From: Pyropia haitanensis
Taxonomy: Eukaryota; Rhodophyta; Bangiophyceae; Bangiales; Bangiaceae
Direction of reading: 5' to 3'
DNA: 64,000 nucleotides
Assembly: GCA_008729055.1 (NCBI GenBank)
Contig: SDUX01000006.1
Location: forward strand, 2,902,842-2,966,841
The notes under the pieces were generated by a model. The model was not told the origin of the DNA. It made no database searches and worked only from the letters and a program-made list of their open reading frames with translations. Shown one piece after another: positions 55,302-64,000 of the stretch (the stretch's first letter is position 1; the number at the start of each line of letters is the position of its first letter). The translations under genes were made by a program, and so were the position numbers.

Positions 55302-56348
55302 GCTGACAACGGGGACCGGGGAGAGAGGGTGGGCAAAGGGGGAGTGTATAGAGTGTCGACGAAACAAGCGACTGGTGCGGGGGGAAGTGGAGGAGGGGAG
55401 AGCGATACGCAAGGGGAACGGCGGTTGAGCAGGGAGGGAACCGGCCGGTGATGGTGGGGGCGCAGGGAAACTACTGGGGCGGTCGTGGACGGGGTCAGCG
55501 TGGAGGATAGGCTCAGCGTGAAGCTCAGGTCACCACGATCCGCGGACTCCATCCCGCTGCTGGGAGACGCCATTCCAGAGCGCGTGCGGGGGCAGCAGCT
55601 GGCGCCTCCAAAATATCTGGCGATCAACTGCGGCATAGCCATCAGACCGCACGTGCCAGTACGGAATGAGTGGCGGAGGGAGGCCAACGAACTTCCCCAC
55701 TGTCCAGAAAAGATCTACTTGAGTGTCGGGATTGAGGGTCAACGGCTGAACGGCGTGCCCCTCCCACCGCGTCCCCCACAGAGGCCCACGCCTGTGCGTC
55801 GGCTGGTCCCCCAGCCGCCGGGCGTGGCGCCTCTGCAAAGAGGTCGCAGGACAGCCGCTGCCGAGGGTCGGGCGTCTGGGCGCCGACAGGGCGGGAGGTC
55901 AGCAGGGACGCCCGCAAGAGTGGGTGCAGGAACAGAAAACAGCAGCGAGACCGGCCAAGCCCAATGATGCAGAGCTGCCCGCGCGGCACATGGGCGAGAA
56001 GAAACAAGACACACGCAACACTGAAAGTACGAGCATACAGACAAGAGGCAAGAGTCAAAGCAAGAGGTACCAGCCCGCCGCCCCCTGCCGCACGCCACCC
56101 GCCGCCCCAGTGCCCACCTCCGCCCCACCGACCCCAACGGGGGCACCCCACGACGGCGGCGGAGGCAGCGACGGCAGCGATCCGCTGCCAGCAGCGCGGC
56201 ACGCCCGCCCCTCCCACGGAGCCGGCAAAGGTGCCCCCCCCTCCCGCCAAAACAGGGCACCATCACAGGGGAGGGGGAACCCCCGCGCGCCGCGGTGGGT
56301 CTTTGAGACCGCAAACGCACGACACGTGCGGGCCCCCCGCCGACGCGG
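55302..56348. other. Intergenic region
   Basis: Between two minus-strand genes, the thioredoxin and the methyltransferase. Composition is mixed, without the long homopolymers seen elsewhere, and no frame has homology. It includes the thioredoxin promoter and the methyltransferase 3' flank. Confidence 0.55.
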
Positions 56349-57531
56349 CTATGGCCTGCCCGCCCGCCTGCCACCCGCCGCCCCCGCCGCCCCCGCCGCG
56401 CGCGGGCGGCTGCCCCTTGGCGGCGGCGACGGCGTGGCGAGCTCCGCCACCTGGTACAGCAGCAGCGACCGCGAGTGCGCGGCGGTCGGCAGCGTCACCT
56501 CCTTGATCACCCGCATCGGGTGCTGGGGCAGCCGGAAGGGCGCCTTGCGGAAGTTGATTGGCGGCGCCCACTTTTTCGACCCCGCCGCGGCGGCGGCGGC
56601 GCCCATGGCGCCCACCCCCACCCCGTCATTGTGCGTGTCGGCCGAGCCGAGCAGCAGGTACTTGGCGTCCGACGCGGGGATGTGCGACAGCAGCCGGTGG
56701 ACGTGCTCGGACGGCGCCGTGTCGAGGCCGCGCCACGAAAAGATGAGGTCCGCCGCCGGCAGCCGCCGCGCCCACCAGTCGCGAACGACAAAGTGGCTGT
56801 CGACGAGGTCGCCGACCATCGCCTTGGCCTCCTTGATCACCCGCGGCGACGCGTCGACGCAGTAGTAGCGGAACTCGGGGAACTCATAGTCGAGGCGCCC
56901 GAGCAGCTGCGGCATCCACGAGCCGTGCGCGCGGCACGGCACGTCGACCATCGACTTGATGTGGTACGTCTTGATGACGCGCCACAGCATAAACGACAAG
57001 CGCGTCACGTCGTCGGACCGCTGGTTGGGCTGCGCGGGCACGCCGTGAAAGACGCCCACCGTGTCGCTGCCAATCTCGAGCGCGCCCATGGGCTTGTCCG
57101 CCCGCGCCTCGGCGGGCGCCTCGGCGGCCGGCTTGGCCTTTTTCGCCACCGCCTTGGCCACCGCGCCGGCCGTGTCCGTCACTACCTTTTTCACCACCGC
57201 CTGGAGGGCGGGCGCGCCGCCGCCGCCGCCACCCTCCTCCTCCACCTCTTCGCCATAGTTGTGGTGGCCGTGCGGCGCGCGGCCGTCGCCAGCGTCCGCG
57301 TCGTCGGCCTCCTCTTCCTCCCCGTCGCCCCGCCGCGGCGACGGCGACGAGCCCCGGTCGGCCGACGCCGACCGGCCGAGCAGGCTGCGCGACGGCAGCG
57401 ACCGGGCGGGGCGGCGGGGCCGGCCCGCCGGGCTGGCCTCCCCGTCCTCCGCGTCGGTGATGTGGAAGGCGCGGCGGACGTAGGAAAAGTAGCTGCCCGC
57501 GTCGGCCGCCGCCGGCCGGTGGTGCTCGCCG

Positions 57532-57572
<41 letters not shown>

Positions 57573-58113
57573 GCCGCCCGGCGCCCGCCCCGCCGGGGAG
57601 GCCGAGCCGCCGCCCCCCCCCCCCCGTGGCCATGGCCACGCCCGCCGCCGCCGCCGTGCCCACCGCCGTGGCCGCCACCGCCGTGCCCACCACCGTGGCC
57701 GCCACCATGACCGCCGCCGCCGCCGCCACCACCGCCGCCGCTGCCGCCGCCGCCGCCCGTTGGCGGCGCCGCCCCACGCAGCAGCGCCTCCTCCTCGTCC
57801 TCCTCCTCATCCTCCTCCTCCCCCACCCCCGACGCGGCCAGGATTCGCCGCCGCTCCGCCTGCCGCTCGTGCGCCCGTGCGCCCGCGTCAGCGGCGGCGG
57901 CGCTCCCCCCCCCCCCCCCGCCCCCCCGTGGCCACCCGGGTGACCATGGGCCCTCCGCCCGCCCCCCCCACCCACCACCGTGGCCGCCGCCGCCCACCCG
58001 GCGGGGCCCGCCACGGCCGCCGCGGCGGCCGCGGCAGCGACCGCCACCACCACAAACCGCCGCACCGCCGTGGCGGCGGTCGACGGCAGCGACCGCCGCC
58101 GTTTGGCCGCCAT
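56349..58113 (-). CDS. Signal-anchored class I SAM-dependent methyltransferase-like protein
   Basis: The ATG at 58113 gives MAAKRRRSLPSTAATAVRRF, then a hydrophobic segment ([20 protein letters not shown]), the plan of a type II Golgi/ER membrane protein. A Gly/His-rich and acidic stalk follows (ILAASGVGEEEDEEEDEEEA, GGHGGGHGG), with frame changes at C runs at 57905-57919 and 57613-57626. The C-terminal domain (about 57060-56420) reads LSFMLWRVIKTYHIKSMVDV, PCRAHGSWMPQLL, FRYYCVDASPRVIKEAKAMV, ADLIFSWRGLD, AKYLLLGSADTHNDG and INFRKAPFRLPQHP. This order (DVPCGxxxWM, VDxSxxxI, ADLIFxR, KYLLxT, NxxxxPFxLP) is that of methyltransferases found in bacterial polysaccharide clusters. The SAM-binding loop is unusual (PCRAHG instead of PCGDG). 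Substrate unknown; a cell-wall glycan is an inference from topology and neighbour. Confidence 0.68.
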
Positions 58114-58802
58114 GCCGCGTGCCCGTCGTTGACGACGGAGGGCCGCGACGACAATGACGACGACGACAGAGGGGAAAGGGGGGTGGAGGGTGGGGAAGAG
58201 CGGGGGCGCGGGGGGGGGGAAGGTCGCAGCAGACACTGACACGGGTTGGGGGCCGCCGCGCCGCCGGCGGTGAGTGGCCGGCCGGTCGGCGGGACGGGCG
58301 GCTCGGCGGCAGGGGCGGCGAGACGGCAGCGCCCGTCGCCACCGTCGCTGCCTAAACGGCAGGCGTCACGACGGGGGGTCACGCGCCTCTATACACCCGC
58401 TACACACCACCTAGAGTGACACGCGACGCGATGAGGCAAGGGAGACAAGCGGAGCACGCGTGTGAGAGGGCGGGGAGAGGGGCGGAAAGAAGCGGCGACA
58501 ACGGAAGGAGGCACGCGGCGCGAGACGGCACGATGGGCCCACCCAGCCGACAGGTGGGGGCGTCCACGTGACCACCGCCGCGGCGCCAGACGTGCGCGGC
58601 AGCGGCGGGCGGGTGGCAGCGGCGGCCCGAGTGGGCGGACGCGCCCGCCCGACGCCCCCGGCGGCGACGGAATTCCGCCGCCGCCCATCCCGCGCGCGCC
58701 ACGGCGGCGGCGGCAGCGGCGGAGCGCCCGCCGACCCGTTGCCGCAACGGCGGTGCGCGGCAGTGGGTGGTGGCAGGCGGCGGCGGTGGCGGCGGCGGCA
58801 GC

Positions 58803-58833
<31 letters not shown>

Positions 58834-59353
58834 GCGGCGGCGGCGGCAGCAGCGGCAGCGGCAATGGCGGCGGCGGCGGCGGCGACCACAGGGTTGGCCA
58901 CAGCGGCAGCGGCAGCAGCGCCGCCAGCGGCCAACGCCCCCAAAACTCCCTACGAGAGCGGCGGCTGGACGCCGTGTGGGGCGGCCGGGGGGAGCAGGCG
59001 CCGCCGGCAGGCGCGGCGGCCACGGCCGCGGCTGCCGCAGCCGCGGCGTCGCGGCGGCGGCGTCGCGGCGGCGGGGGGGCGGGCGCCCGACGCATGACCA
59101 GGCGAGACGAATTGCAAGGCGAGGAAATTCGAAGCCGGTCCCCGCGAGCACACAGCGCACGTCAAGTACGGCCCGTGTCGGCAGACAGGGCTCGCCACTT
59201 GCGTGCGGTTCTGTGTCAATGAAAAAATGGCAACCACCGCTTCGGCCCACTGTCTGGGGTATGCTCACGTACTGTACTGTACCAGTCAAGGCGGCACTGA
59301 AGGGTCGCACCCCGGGAAAAGCGCCGGTGCACAACGCAGTGAAACTTAAAGCA
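58114..59353. other. Divergent intergenic region, left of the mobile element
   Basis: Upstream of the minus-strand methyltransferase. It contains a GGC/GCA trinucleotide block at about 58773-58880 and GGC-rich sequence to 59090, then drops abruptly in GC content toward the mobile element. The frames here are Ala/Arg repeats without homology. Confidence 0.55.
58773..58880. repeat. Trinucleotide (ggc/gca)n repeat
   Basis: Continuous ggc triplets interrupted by agc and gca over about 105 bases. It reads poly-Gly/Ser or poly-Ala in different frames and gives rise to the long spurious frames of this area. Confidence 0.9.
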
Positions 59354-59359
59354 GGATCT

Positions 59360-59411
59360 ATGACGACAAGCCACTGTTGCAGTGTAAACGGCTTGTCAAG
59401 ACCTTGTCAAG
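59360..59411 (+). repeat. Left terminal inverted repeat of the mobile element
   Basis: Outer part ATGACGACAAGCC..., inner perfect block 59387-59411. The inner block itself holds two copies of cttgtcaag (59392-59400 and 59403-59411) separated by two bases. Confidence 0.85.
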
Positions 59412-60055
59412 TAGCCCCCTAGAACGCCCCTCACGACCCCGTCGGGGCCACCGGAAGAAGGTTTTTGCCTTGATACGTTGTACGTTGCCACATACATCAA
59501 TTCCACATCCTTCTGAGGACGTATCCAGAGCCGTGGCAACAGTGCGCGCCAGAACAGGTATAGAAAGTGGTGTGGAAACAATCAGCTCGACAAGCGTACA
59601 CAGCTTTACAAGTGCGTGACAAGCACTTGGCCGTGGCACCATGTCGGCCTGAGCTCCACACTAGGGCTTTTCGACGCCGACAATGAAGAAGTACAGCCCG
59701 AACAGGCGGTCCGATAGGCACCCGCACTGGCGTTGTTGTGCTTGTTGAGCAGACTGTGGTGTGACACAAGACTTGAGGAGCCCCTTCGTTGCGACCACCG
59801 AACTGACTGAGCGGCAACTCTCCGAGACATCATACGGAAACAAACAGATCCTCCGGACGGACCAATCACCTTCTCAAGCGGGGTAATTTTTGACAGATGT
59901 AACAGGCATCTAAGCTGTCCTGTGGGGAGGCCCATTAGCGCTTAGCTTGCTGAACCACGCGCACTTTGTCGCGCTCATAGACGCTTTAAGTGCGATATTC
60001 GATGTCGCTTCAGCCGGCCGAGTCGCGCCGGGGGGGGGGGGTTGTATTTACAAGC

Positions 60056-60103
60056 CTTGACAAGGTCTTGACAAGCCGTTGCACGGAAAAACAGGCTTGT
60101 CAT
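60056..60103 (-). repeat. Right terminal inverted repeat of the mobile element
   Basis: Reverse complement of the left repeat: perfect block at 60056-60080, then an imperfect outer part ending ...GGCTTGTCAT at 60103. It is about 300 bases upstream of the sulfotransferase ATG. Confidence 0.85.
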
Positions 60104-60405
60104 GGATCCAGCATCAAAGACTACTGCGCAGATCTCGCCCTGTCAGCGTTGCCGCGGTGGTGGAGGGCTTCGGCCCGCTCCACGCCGTACCAGGCGCACT
60201 CGACTTGGGACGAGCTGTTCACGACCCCGGACGGGCCGCACTCGATCCGGAACCAGCCGCATCACGGGTGGCGTCCACGTCCCCTTCTTTGTCCCGCGGG
60301 GTGCGTCGCGTGGTGACAACATTGGTGGTGGCGTGTCCCGGCTGCTCGTTGCCGACCGCGGCGGCCACCGCCGCCACCGCCGCCACCGCCACCTCCGCCA
60401 CCGTC

Positions 60406-62165
60406 ATGGCCACGCCGCGGGCACCCGACGCGGCGGCGGTGCCCGACGGGACGCCGCTGGCACCCGACGCGGCGGCGGTGCCCGACGGGACGTCCCCCCT
60501 CCTGGAGGTGACTCCCCCTGAGGATGACCCCCAGTGGGACACCGCGTCACAGAGCCTGTTCATGGGCGGCACCGTCGGCTACTTGGCGTCCCTACTCTGG
60601 GCGCACGGCCGCAAGGTGGAGCTCCGCACCCGCGGAGTGGTGCGGCGGCTGGCTGCGGCCGCCGCGTTTTGCATCCTCAACTCGCTCCTGACGGCCGTCG
60701 ACTGGCTGGTACACCGGGCGGGGGTGGCGGCGACGCCGCTGTGCGAGCGGCCGGTGTTTGTGCTCGGCCTGCCCCGGTCGGGGACGACGCTCCTGCACGA
60801 GCTCCTCGCGGCCGACGCGCGGCTCGTGGCACCCGACATGTTCCAGGTCGCCCACCCGTCGTCGTTCCTGGTGGCCCGCCGCACGCGCCAGCGGCTGCTG
60901 CAGGATAAGCTGCCGCCCACCCGCCCGATGGACAATGTTCAGCAGACTTGGGACTGTACGTTGCAGGGGGGGTGGCCAGGTCACTAGAGGGGCGGCGTGA
61001 CTGGTTCGTCGGTGGTGGGGGGGAGGGAGAGGAGCGGTGGGGCGTTGGGGGACGGGATGACCTCGGCCAATTTGGTCGTAGAGACCTGGCGTGGCCTGTG
61101 TTTCTCTGCCTCCGGCGGCTCGAGCGGGAGGTGAGCTTGGTGCTCGTGCCCTGAGCGACGACTGCTCCTACGGCTCGCGGGGTTGCTGACGAGGTGAAAT
61201 TTCCCCTTTTGGCCGTGTGTCCCAAGCCGGTGTGGGTGTGTGCTTTGGTGGTGACGTGCCTCCCCGTCGCCGCCCCGCCAGCGCCCTGCGAGGACGAGAT
61301 TGGCGTGTCGGTCCTCGTGGGCGGGAAGACCTACTACTCGGCCCTGAGTTTTGTCAAGTACCACCGCGAGTTTCTGCCCTATCTCACGTTTGAGGGGCCT
61401 GCCGGCGTCGCCGCCTTTCCCCGCTGGCGCGACGCCCTCCTCCTCTTTTGCCGACGCGTGCTGTACGCGGCGCGGGTGGAGGAGGGGGCGCCATCGTCTG
61501 GTCGACAGCTGCTGCTCAAGAGCCCCACCCACACGGCGCACGTGCGGCTCCTGTTGGGCCTCTTCCCCCACGCCAAGTTTGTCTACATTCACCGCCACCC
61601 TGAGGAGGTGGCCCAGTCGTCGGTCGCCCTCGTCCGCCGGTTCTTGCCGCTGAGCGCGCTCGCCGGCTTTACCGCCGCCGACGCGGAGGCCTTCATCCTC
61701 AACACCCACAAGTCGCTGTACCGGGCGTACCTGCGGGACCGGCCGACCATCCCGGCCGGCTCGCTGGTGGAGGTGCCCTACGCTGCGCTGACGGCGGACC
61801 CGGTGGGCACGCTCGACACCATCTACGAGGGGCTGGGCCTGGACGGGCGCAAGGACCTGCCCACCACCCACGCCGGCGTCGCGCGGGAGGCGGTCGAGTA
61901 CATGGCGGCGGGCAAGTGCAACCAGCACCAGCCGCTGTCGCCCGCCGCGTGTGCGCTCCTCCATCAGGAGTGGCCAGAGCTGTACGAAGAGGGTGGTTAC
62001 ACGCCGTCGCACATCAACGGCGGGTCGGCGGCGGCGGCGGCGACGGTGTCTGGCGCCGCGACCGGCGCCACAACTGTCCGCGCGGCGCCTGCGGCGGGGG
62101 CAGAGGTGGGGGACGACGGCCTCGGGCTGTCGGCTGCGTCGGCTGCCGCCGCGGTGCTTGCCTAA
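60406..62165 (+). CDS. PAPS-dependent sulfotransferase (Sulfotransferase_3 family), two exons
   Basis: Transfers sulfate from PAPS to an acceptor; family members are often secretory-pathway carbohydrate sulfotransferases. Exons are 60406-60955 (donor GTACGT) and 61282-62165 (acceptor gccag), 477 residues, phases agree. The start at ATG 60406 gives MATPRAPDAAAVPDG. A hydrophobic region (LAAAAAFCILNSLLTAVDWL) near residue 90 may anchor it. The 5'-phosphosulfate loop is FVLGLPRSGTTLLHELLA, followed by DNVQQTWDSPCEDEIG across the splice. The 3'-phosphate block is LLLKSPTHTAHVRLLLGLFP, then KFVYIHRHPEEVAQSS. The C-terminal domain (VEVPYAALTADPVGTLDTIY) and Ala-rich tail complete it. The acceptor is unknown; sulfated wall galactan is a reasonable guess in a red alga. 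Confidence 0.9.
60421..60492 (+). repeat. 39-bp tandem duplication inside the sulfotransferase N-terminus
   Basis: The unit beginning gcacccgacgcggcggcggt occurs at 60421 and again at 60460 with almost no change, duplicating APDAAAVPDGTPL in the protein (second copy APDAAAVPDGTSP). The frame is preserved because 39 is divisible by three. Confidence 0.95.
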
Positions 62166-62851
62166 GCGGTCGTCCTCCCCCCCCCCTCCCCCCCCCCCCC
62201 GACCGCGTCACCCTAGCCGCCCGAGCGTCGAGCACGCGACGGCAGGTTTTTTGCAAGCACACCTCATGCGTTGGACCTTTTCTTGCGTATTTCATGCACA
62301 CGTGTACAATTATTTTTAAAGAAGTCGCAAGCACAATCAGTCGCTACTTTGGGCAGCTCCGTGGTTACGCAGCCGCGCAAAACCCTTGGCGCGGTGCGAA
62401 GGCAGCGCCGCCCCTGATTGGCTGGCGGCTGTCCCACGGGCGTCATCGGCGGCCGCTGCCGCCGCCGCCAGTGGCCAGCCGCGTCGGTCCAACCCGCTCG
62501 TTTTTTTGTCCTCTTCTTTGTTTTGTTTTTTCCTCCGTGCGAGCGGTGGTTGGCCCGACGCTGCCACGCATCACAGCGGCGGGCCGCCGCGCCGCCTGCC
62601 CGCCGGCGGCGACCAAGATCGCCGTCTACCTTTCCCCTTCCTCACCTCCGGCTCCCATCGCGGGGGCCCGTTTGCTGGCCTCGCGGCGCTCGCCATCCCC
62701 TCCAGTGCTTCTTCGTGCACCCTCCACACCCCCCGCTTTCCTCTCCCTTCCCCCCCTCTCTTCCCCCCTCTGGACCCCCTCCTACCCCCCCCCCATTCCC
62801 CCACTTTTCCCCCCCTCTCTCCCTTGTCTGTGTCCCCCCATCTCTGGTGGC
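62166..62851. other. Intergenic region
   Basis: Between two plus-strand genes. C-rich just after the sulfotransferase stop, then a short AT-richer stretch at 62240-62345, then T- and C-rich sequence (62490-62540 and 62730-62850), presumably promoter and leader of the tafazzin-like gene. No gene is seen. Confidence 0.6.
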
Positions 62852-64000
62852 ATGACTTCCACCGCGGCGTCGCCGTCGCTGGTGCCTCCCCCCCTGGCGC
62901 CGCCACGGCCTGGCGACGGCGGCAGCGGCGGTGGCAGCGGCGGTGGCATCGGCGGCGGCGGCGGCGGCGGCGGCGGCAGCCACGGCGGCGTCGGTGGCAG
63001 CGGCGGTGGCGGCGGCGGCGGTGGCGCCTGCGCGGCGGCGACGCCCACCCTGTGGCGCGCGTTTGTGGCGGCCTCCCGGTGGCGGCCGCCGCCGCCGCCC
63101 GTGCCGCCACCGCCGCCCGTCGTCGAGCGGCCGGCCGCCGGGGCGGCCGCGGCCGCCAGCGGCGCGGCCGCCGCCGCCGCCGCCGCCGCCGCCGCGGCCA
63201 CCGTCGTCGCGCCCTCCCCCACCACCGCCCACGCCGACGCCGCCGCGGCGGCCGCGGCCGCCCCCACTGCGGCCGCCGCCGCGGGCGTGGCGGCGGCGGG
63301 CGTCCACCGTCGGGGGGCGGGCGCCTCCCCCCCCCGCGCCCCCCCCCCCCGCGGCAGCAGAGGCGGCCCCCCCCCCCCCCCCCCGGGCTGGCTCGACGCC
63401 ATCGCGGCGCTGCCCAAAGTGGACGGCCTCACCCCCGCCGAGGTCGCCACCATTGACCGCAAGAACCGGACGTACGTCCCCCCCCCCGCGTACGCCGCGG
63501 CCGACGCGGCGGGCGACGCGGGCGCCCCCCACCCCCCCCCCCCGCCACTGCTCAGCGCGTTTGTCATGGCCGTGGCGGGGGCGGCGGGCAAGGCCCTCTT
63601 CGCGACCGCCGCCGCCACCAACGGCCTGCGCGTGTACCGGCGGGAGGCGCTGCTCGCGGCCGTCACGGACCGGCCGGCGGGCACGGGCCTCCTCACCGTC
63701 AGCAACCACAAGTCGGTGCTCGACGACCCGCTGCTGCTCGGCGCGCTCCTCCCGTGGTCCCTCCTCACCGACCCGTCGCGGATGCGCTGGGGCCTCTGCG
63801 CGGTGGACATTTGCTGGCAGGGCCGCGCCGCCGCGGCGGTGCTCACCGCGGGCAAGGTGCTGCCGATCGTCCGCCGCGGCGGGCTGGCGCAGCCGGAACT
63901 CACCCGCTACGCCGCGCTCCTCGGGCGCGGCGACTGGCTGCACGTCTTCCCCGAAGGGCGCGTCTGCCAAGACGGCATGACGTACGCACGGCACGGCCTC
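62852..64000 (+). CDS. TAZ: Tafazzin-like cardiolipin transacylase (3' partial)
   Basis: PlsC-type acyltransferase of the tafazzin group, which remodels mitochondrial cardiolipin. The ATG at 62852 (MTSTAASPSLVPPPLAPPRP) is in frame with everything to the window end, about 383 codons so far. A long Gly/Ala/Pro leader is followed by LDAIAALPKVDGLTPAEVAT, then NGLRVYRREALLAAV, LTVSNHKSVLDDPLLLGALL (NHxxxxD catalytic motif), MRWGLCAVDICWQ, GKVLPIVRRGG and GDWLHVFPEGRV, all in tafazzin order. GTACGT at 63472 and GTACGC at 63980 are potential donors but the frame reads through both. The rest of the domain is beyond the end. A long minus-strand frame over the same bases is a shadow. Confidence 0.9.
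   Translation, partial: MTSTAASPSLVPPPLAPPRPGDGGSGGGSGGGIGGGGGGGGGSHGGVGGSGGGGGGGGACAAATPTLWRAFVAASRWRPPPPPVPPPPPVVERPAAGAAAAASGAAAAAAAAAAAATVVAPSPTTAHADAAAAAAAAPTAAAAAGVAAAGVHRRGAGASPPRAPPPRGSRGGPPPPPPGWLDAIAALPKVDGLTPAEVATIDRKNRTYVPPPAYAAADAAGDAGAPHPPPPPLLSAFVMAVAGAAGKALFATAAATNGLRVYRREALLAAVTDRPAGTGLLTVSNHKSVLDDPLLLGALLPWSLLTDPSRMRWGLCAVDICWQGRAAAAVLTAGKVLPIVRRGGLAQPELTRYAALLGRGDWLHVFPEGRVCQDGMTYARHGL

Larger units (their letters stand above)
59359..60103. mobile_element. Non-autonomous DNA transposon with terminal inverted repeats (MITE-like)
   Basis: A perfect 25-base inverted repeat lies at 59387-59411 and 60056-60080 (left copy starts AACGGCTTGTCAAG). Outside it the inversion continues imperfectly to ATGAC at 59360 and GTCAT at 60103. 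GGATC is found directly outside both ends (59354-59358 and 60104-60108), a candidate target-site duplication. The GGATCT/GGATCC ends could equally be read as part of the inverted repeat because GGATCC is palindromic. The inside, about 745 bases in all, is visibly less GC-rich than the flanks and contains no transposase frame that I can recognise; short minus-strand frames at 59497-59935 show no known domain. It lies in the divergent promoter interval between a methyltransferase and a sulfotransferase gene. Confidence 0.75.

Noticed and set aside
63467..63480. GTACGT inside the tafazzin-like reading frame as an intron start
   Set aside because: The frame continues open and sensible through it and no acceptor removes a clean intron; kept as read-through but noted because GTACGT is the favoured donor here.
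62642..63994. 450-codon minus-strand frame opposite the tafazzin-like gene
   Set aside because: The plus strand carries the NHxxxxD and FPEG motifs in one open frame; the minus frame is its shadow.

Overview
This window is nuclear DNA of a eukaryote. It has spliced genes, no operons, and core eukaryotic genes: RNA polymerase III subunit C11, CstF-64, E2F, a BRE1-type ligase, COX19, a DHHC palmitoyltransferase and the LCB1 subunit of serine palmitoyltransferase. The base composition is extremely GC-rich, with long G, C and GCC/GGC runs. Plastid-type leaders with an early Phe (MAAFVP..., MAFVP...), a plastid-type lysine-pathway enzyme (DapB), a class II trehalose-phosphate synthase, few short introns and a carbohydrate-type sulfotransferase all point to a photosynthetic protist. 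A bangiophyte red alga of the Porphyra/Pyropia type is the best guess, from composition and gene style rather than from a database match.

Layout. 0-6 kb: 3' part of a trehalose-6-P synthase/phosphatase (+), a PRKRIP1/DUF1168-like gene (-), and LCB1 (+). 6-16 kb: presequence protease (-), the C-terminal part of a copper type II monooxygenase (+), and an unidentified large membrane protein (-). 16-26 kb: Rsa3-like ribosome assembly factor (+), BRE1-like RING protein (-), E2F (+). 28-35 kb: five-exon DHHC palmitoyltransferase (+) and a PPP4R4-like HEAT-repeat protein (-). 35-46 kb: a possible small minus-strand membrane gene, an F-box/LRR protein (+), a Pin1-type parvulin (+) and an unidentified organelle-targeted membrane protein (+). 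46-56 kb: RPC11 (+) followed at once by an orphan C-terminal piece of proteasome subunit beta-3, COX19 (-), CstF-64 (+), DapB (+), and a four-exon plastid thioredoxin (-). 56-64 kb: a signal-anchored methyltransferase (-) and a sulfotransferase (+) in head-to-head arrangement, with a terminal-inverted-repeat mobile element between them, then the 5' part of a tafazzin-like acyltransferase (+) that runs off the end.

Two general features matter when reading the annotation. First, where splice sites can be fixed by protein homology and codon phase, the donor is nearly always GTACGT. Second, many genes change reading frame exactly at G or C homopolymers. These are most simply length errors in the assembly, so boundaries inside those genes are approximate. 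The genes do not form one pathway; most are housekeeping genes in alternating orientation with GC-rich gaps. The one grouping that may be functional is the divergent methyltransferase/sulfotransferase pair, which could act on secreted sulfated polysaccharide. That is an inference.
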